Assembly: GCA_009746045.1 (NCBI GenBank)
Contig: RPFO01000715.1
Span: 64,501 to 128,500, forward strand
Direction: 5' to 3'
Source: Mesostigma viride
Lineage: Eukaryota; Streptophyta; Mesostigmatophyceae; Mesostigmatales; Mesostigmataceae
Length of the DNA: 64,000 nt
Part shown: positions 62,507-64,000 of the stretch, piece after piece
Layout of the letters: every line of letters begins with the position of its first letter
Numbering within the stretch: the first letter of the stretch is position 1
Position numbers and translations under genes: made by a program
The notes under the pieces: model-generated
Databases searched by the model: none
What the model was told of the DNA's origin: nothing
Seen by the model: the letters and a program-made list of their open reading frames with translations, nothing else

Positions 62507-63167
62507 AGTTAAAGAAACTGTGGCTGAACTGTGGTTCAGCCTGCACTGATTAATATCTACAGAGGAAGTAGTTATATTAATCAATAGGTTTACGTTGCTG
62601 GTTATGGCTACCAGCACAGAATGCACGAGGCACGTGAGAACCGTCGCCAAAGGTGCGAGGACACAGGTGCAGGGAAAGTGGTGCTACCAAGTGGCAGCGT
62701 CCTGCTCGTTATATACTAATTGTGACGCAGTCACATCCTGATGACTGATAGGACAGATCATCTCACAATATTGCTGTCCTTCACTCTGGACCAGCAGATC
62801 TCGACTCGTTATCCATAAATAGTCACATCAGTGTCCTGTCGCACAAGTCCTGTCACTATTTGTTACGTCTAATCAATAGCATTGAATAGACCGCAGTGTC
62901 GGAGACTAAATGTCCTATCGTACACTGTGACAAGACGTCGTATGCCACGCGTCACTTGAAGAACCACCGTAGAATCACCGAATCCAAGTAGAATGTAGTA
63001 GAACAGTATCTTGCTCATATCTCGAGCAATACTCATCAGAATGAACCCGTTTCTGGATTGTAGTAACCGGAAGTAGAATCTCTACAAGCCAAGTAGCTTA
63101 GTAGAATAATATTGCTTGCCAGCCCTTTCTTCTCTTTTAGAGCTTGGTCATAACAGCCATATTAACT
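62507..63167 (-). repeat. 3' LTR of the second copia-like element
   Basis: 661 bp bounded by AGTTAA and TTAACT, agreeing with the unusual ends of the first copia LTR. The purine tract (minus strand, AGCTCTAAAAGAAAGAAAGG) abuts it at 63,168. A second copy of that tract lies inside the LTR at about 63,119-63,147. Confidence 0.7.
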
Positions 63168-63740
63168 CCAGCCCTTTCTTTCTTTTAGAGCTGTTAGGCT
63201 TGGCAACACATATATAGAAACAACATGCATAGCACTTGATATCCGGCGCCCTCCCAGCTCTCTGTAGTCTCTGCTCGGGATTAATCAAGCACCAAATCAC
63301 AACACATCTCAGCCATGACGAATTACAATGAATTCCCTATCCACTGGAAGTAGAAAGCCAAGTGTTTGGAATAGCAGCTTGTGGCTAACCAGAATAATGA
63401 CCAAAATGGAATCATCACCATAATGGCTCCTGATTGGAACCCCACAAGTTACCCACAAGACCTTATCAGGTAGACATTGATAGTTATCAGAACTGGCGCC
63501 CACCATGGACTGAGAAATAGCACATCACAAAATATATTAAGCACATGACAAACTACCTTCCTCTGTCTGGGACAAAACTAGGGGGACCTGTCGCCACCTC
63601 ACCAGCAAGGTTGATGGGCCAGCCAATCCGGGAAAATCCGCCTAACTAAGCAGCCCCAGGGAATCGAACCCTGCCCTATAAAATCCCTTTGGTTGAGACA
63701 AACCTCAAACTGAGGACAAACCCCCAACATGAAATGGAGT
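63168..63740 (-). other. 3' UTR of the second copia-like element
   Basis: On the minus strand it contains GGGTTCGATTCCCTGG and TGCTGGTGAGGTGGCGACAG, also found at 17,200-17,290 in the first copia element. Similarity fades toward 63,300. No gene. Confidence 0.75.
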
Positions 63741-63741
63741 T

Positions 63742-64000
63742 TCATGTGCAATGCCACACCTGCTGAGCCACACTGGGATCACCCTTCAGAAATGCTCTCT
63801 TGAAATCTAGCAGAACTGAAGACATATCAGCACCCTGGTTCAGCATACCGACATACAGGCACAATAAAATACGCCATGTATCATGTAGCATCCCAGGTGT
63901 ATACAACTCCTCGCCCAGAAGATCCCCAGTACCACGGTATTCATTAAGAACTGGACGCACATGGGGAACAGACACCCCCTCCACCTCCTTCCGCTTGATG
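63742..64000 (-). pseudogene. Copia reverse transcriptase fragment
   Basis: Minus-strand frame with VSVPHVRPVLNEYRGTGDLL and MSSVLLDFKRAFLKGD, matching the RT of the first copia pol (SVPHVRPVLNEYHGTG, MSSVLLDFKRAFL) over about 80 residues. It ends after VAQQVW where the sister protein goes on; the next bases are 3' UTR. It therefore contains the first catalytic Asp but not the second RT box. Confidence 0.88.

Larger units (their letters stand above)
62507..64000 (-). mobile_element. Second copia-like element, internally deleted, cut by window edge
   Basis: Reading on the minus strand from the right edge: an RT fragment, an abrupt join to 3' UTR sequence related to that of the first copia element, a polypurine tract, and a 3' LTR. 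RNase H and the rest of RT are missing. The LTR is only partly similar to that of the 10,431 element (shared GAGTTCATTCCGACAAGTAT-like block), so this is a sister family. The other end and TSD lie outside the window. Confidence 0.8.

Noticed and set aside
63640-63680. tRNA gene suggested by GGTTCGATTCC-like sequence
   Set aside because: The T-loop-like string also occurs in the copia 3' UTR at 17,200, and no cloverleaf or anticodon arm can be formed around it.

Overview
The window is a transposon-packed stretch of a eukaryotic nuclear genome. Spliceosomal GT-AG signals, chromodomain Ty3/gypsy and Ty1/copia elements, CAG/CTG microsatellites and minisatellites show this. Two exons resembling the flagellar protein CFAP299 suggest a flagellated unicellular organism, possibly a green alga or another protist. 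The species cannot be fixed from the sequence. Almost all coding capacity belongs to mobile elements.

Layout. 1-10.4 kb: the N-terminal end of an unknown minus-strand gene (1-331), octamer minisatellites, a polyglutamine ORF, two CFAP299-like exons (4907-4951, 5641-5682), a GC-rich minisatellite, an unknown 7.1-8.6 kb gene with a homopolymer frameshift, and a 42-bp palindrome. 10,431-57,355 is one copia-like element whose two LTRs sit 46 kb apart because other elements have nested inside it. A chromodomain gypsy element (gypsy-1, 17,518-36,511, TSD CCACA) lies in its 3' UTR. A second gypsy element (gypsy-2, 37,299-57,191, TSD CCGCC) lies in its 3' LTR. Each gypsy carries its own DNA transposon: TE-A (22,332-29,701, 26-bp TIRs, TSD AGG, DUF7869-like transposase) in gypsy-1, and TE-B (41,035-51,728, TSD CGCA, a 6-kb near-palindrome) in gypsy-2. 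Removing TE-A and TE-B restores the gypsy reading frames at both junctions.

57.4-64 kb: the host side of the copia insertion (a decayed LINE ORF1-like segment), a non-coding LTR element with identical 616-bp LTRs (59,304-62,022, TSD CATTA), a LINE-type 3' tail, and the 3' end of a second, internally deleted copia-like copy on the minus strand running off the right edge.

Most unusual content. The copia pol appears to have a protease-like domain between integrase and reverse transcriptase rather than before integrase. Gypsy-1 has a small separate ORF before gag with an RNase H1-type hybrid-binding (viroplasmin-like) domain. Both gypsy elements have a large unrecognised ORF after integrase with a related C-terminus. 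The copia LTRs end in AGTTAA...TTAACT rather than TG...CA. TE-A carries inverted subterminal octamer arrays, and TE-B is a giant foldback. All homology statements rest on recognising motifs by eye; no database search was run.
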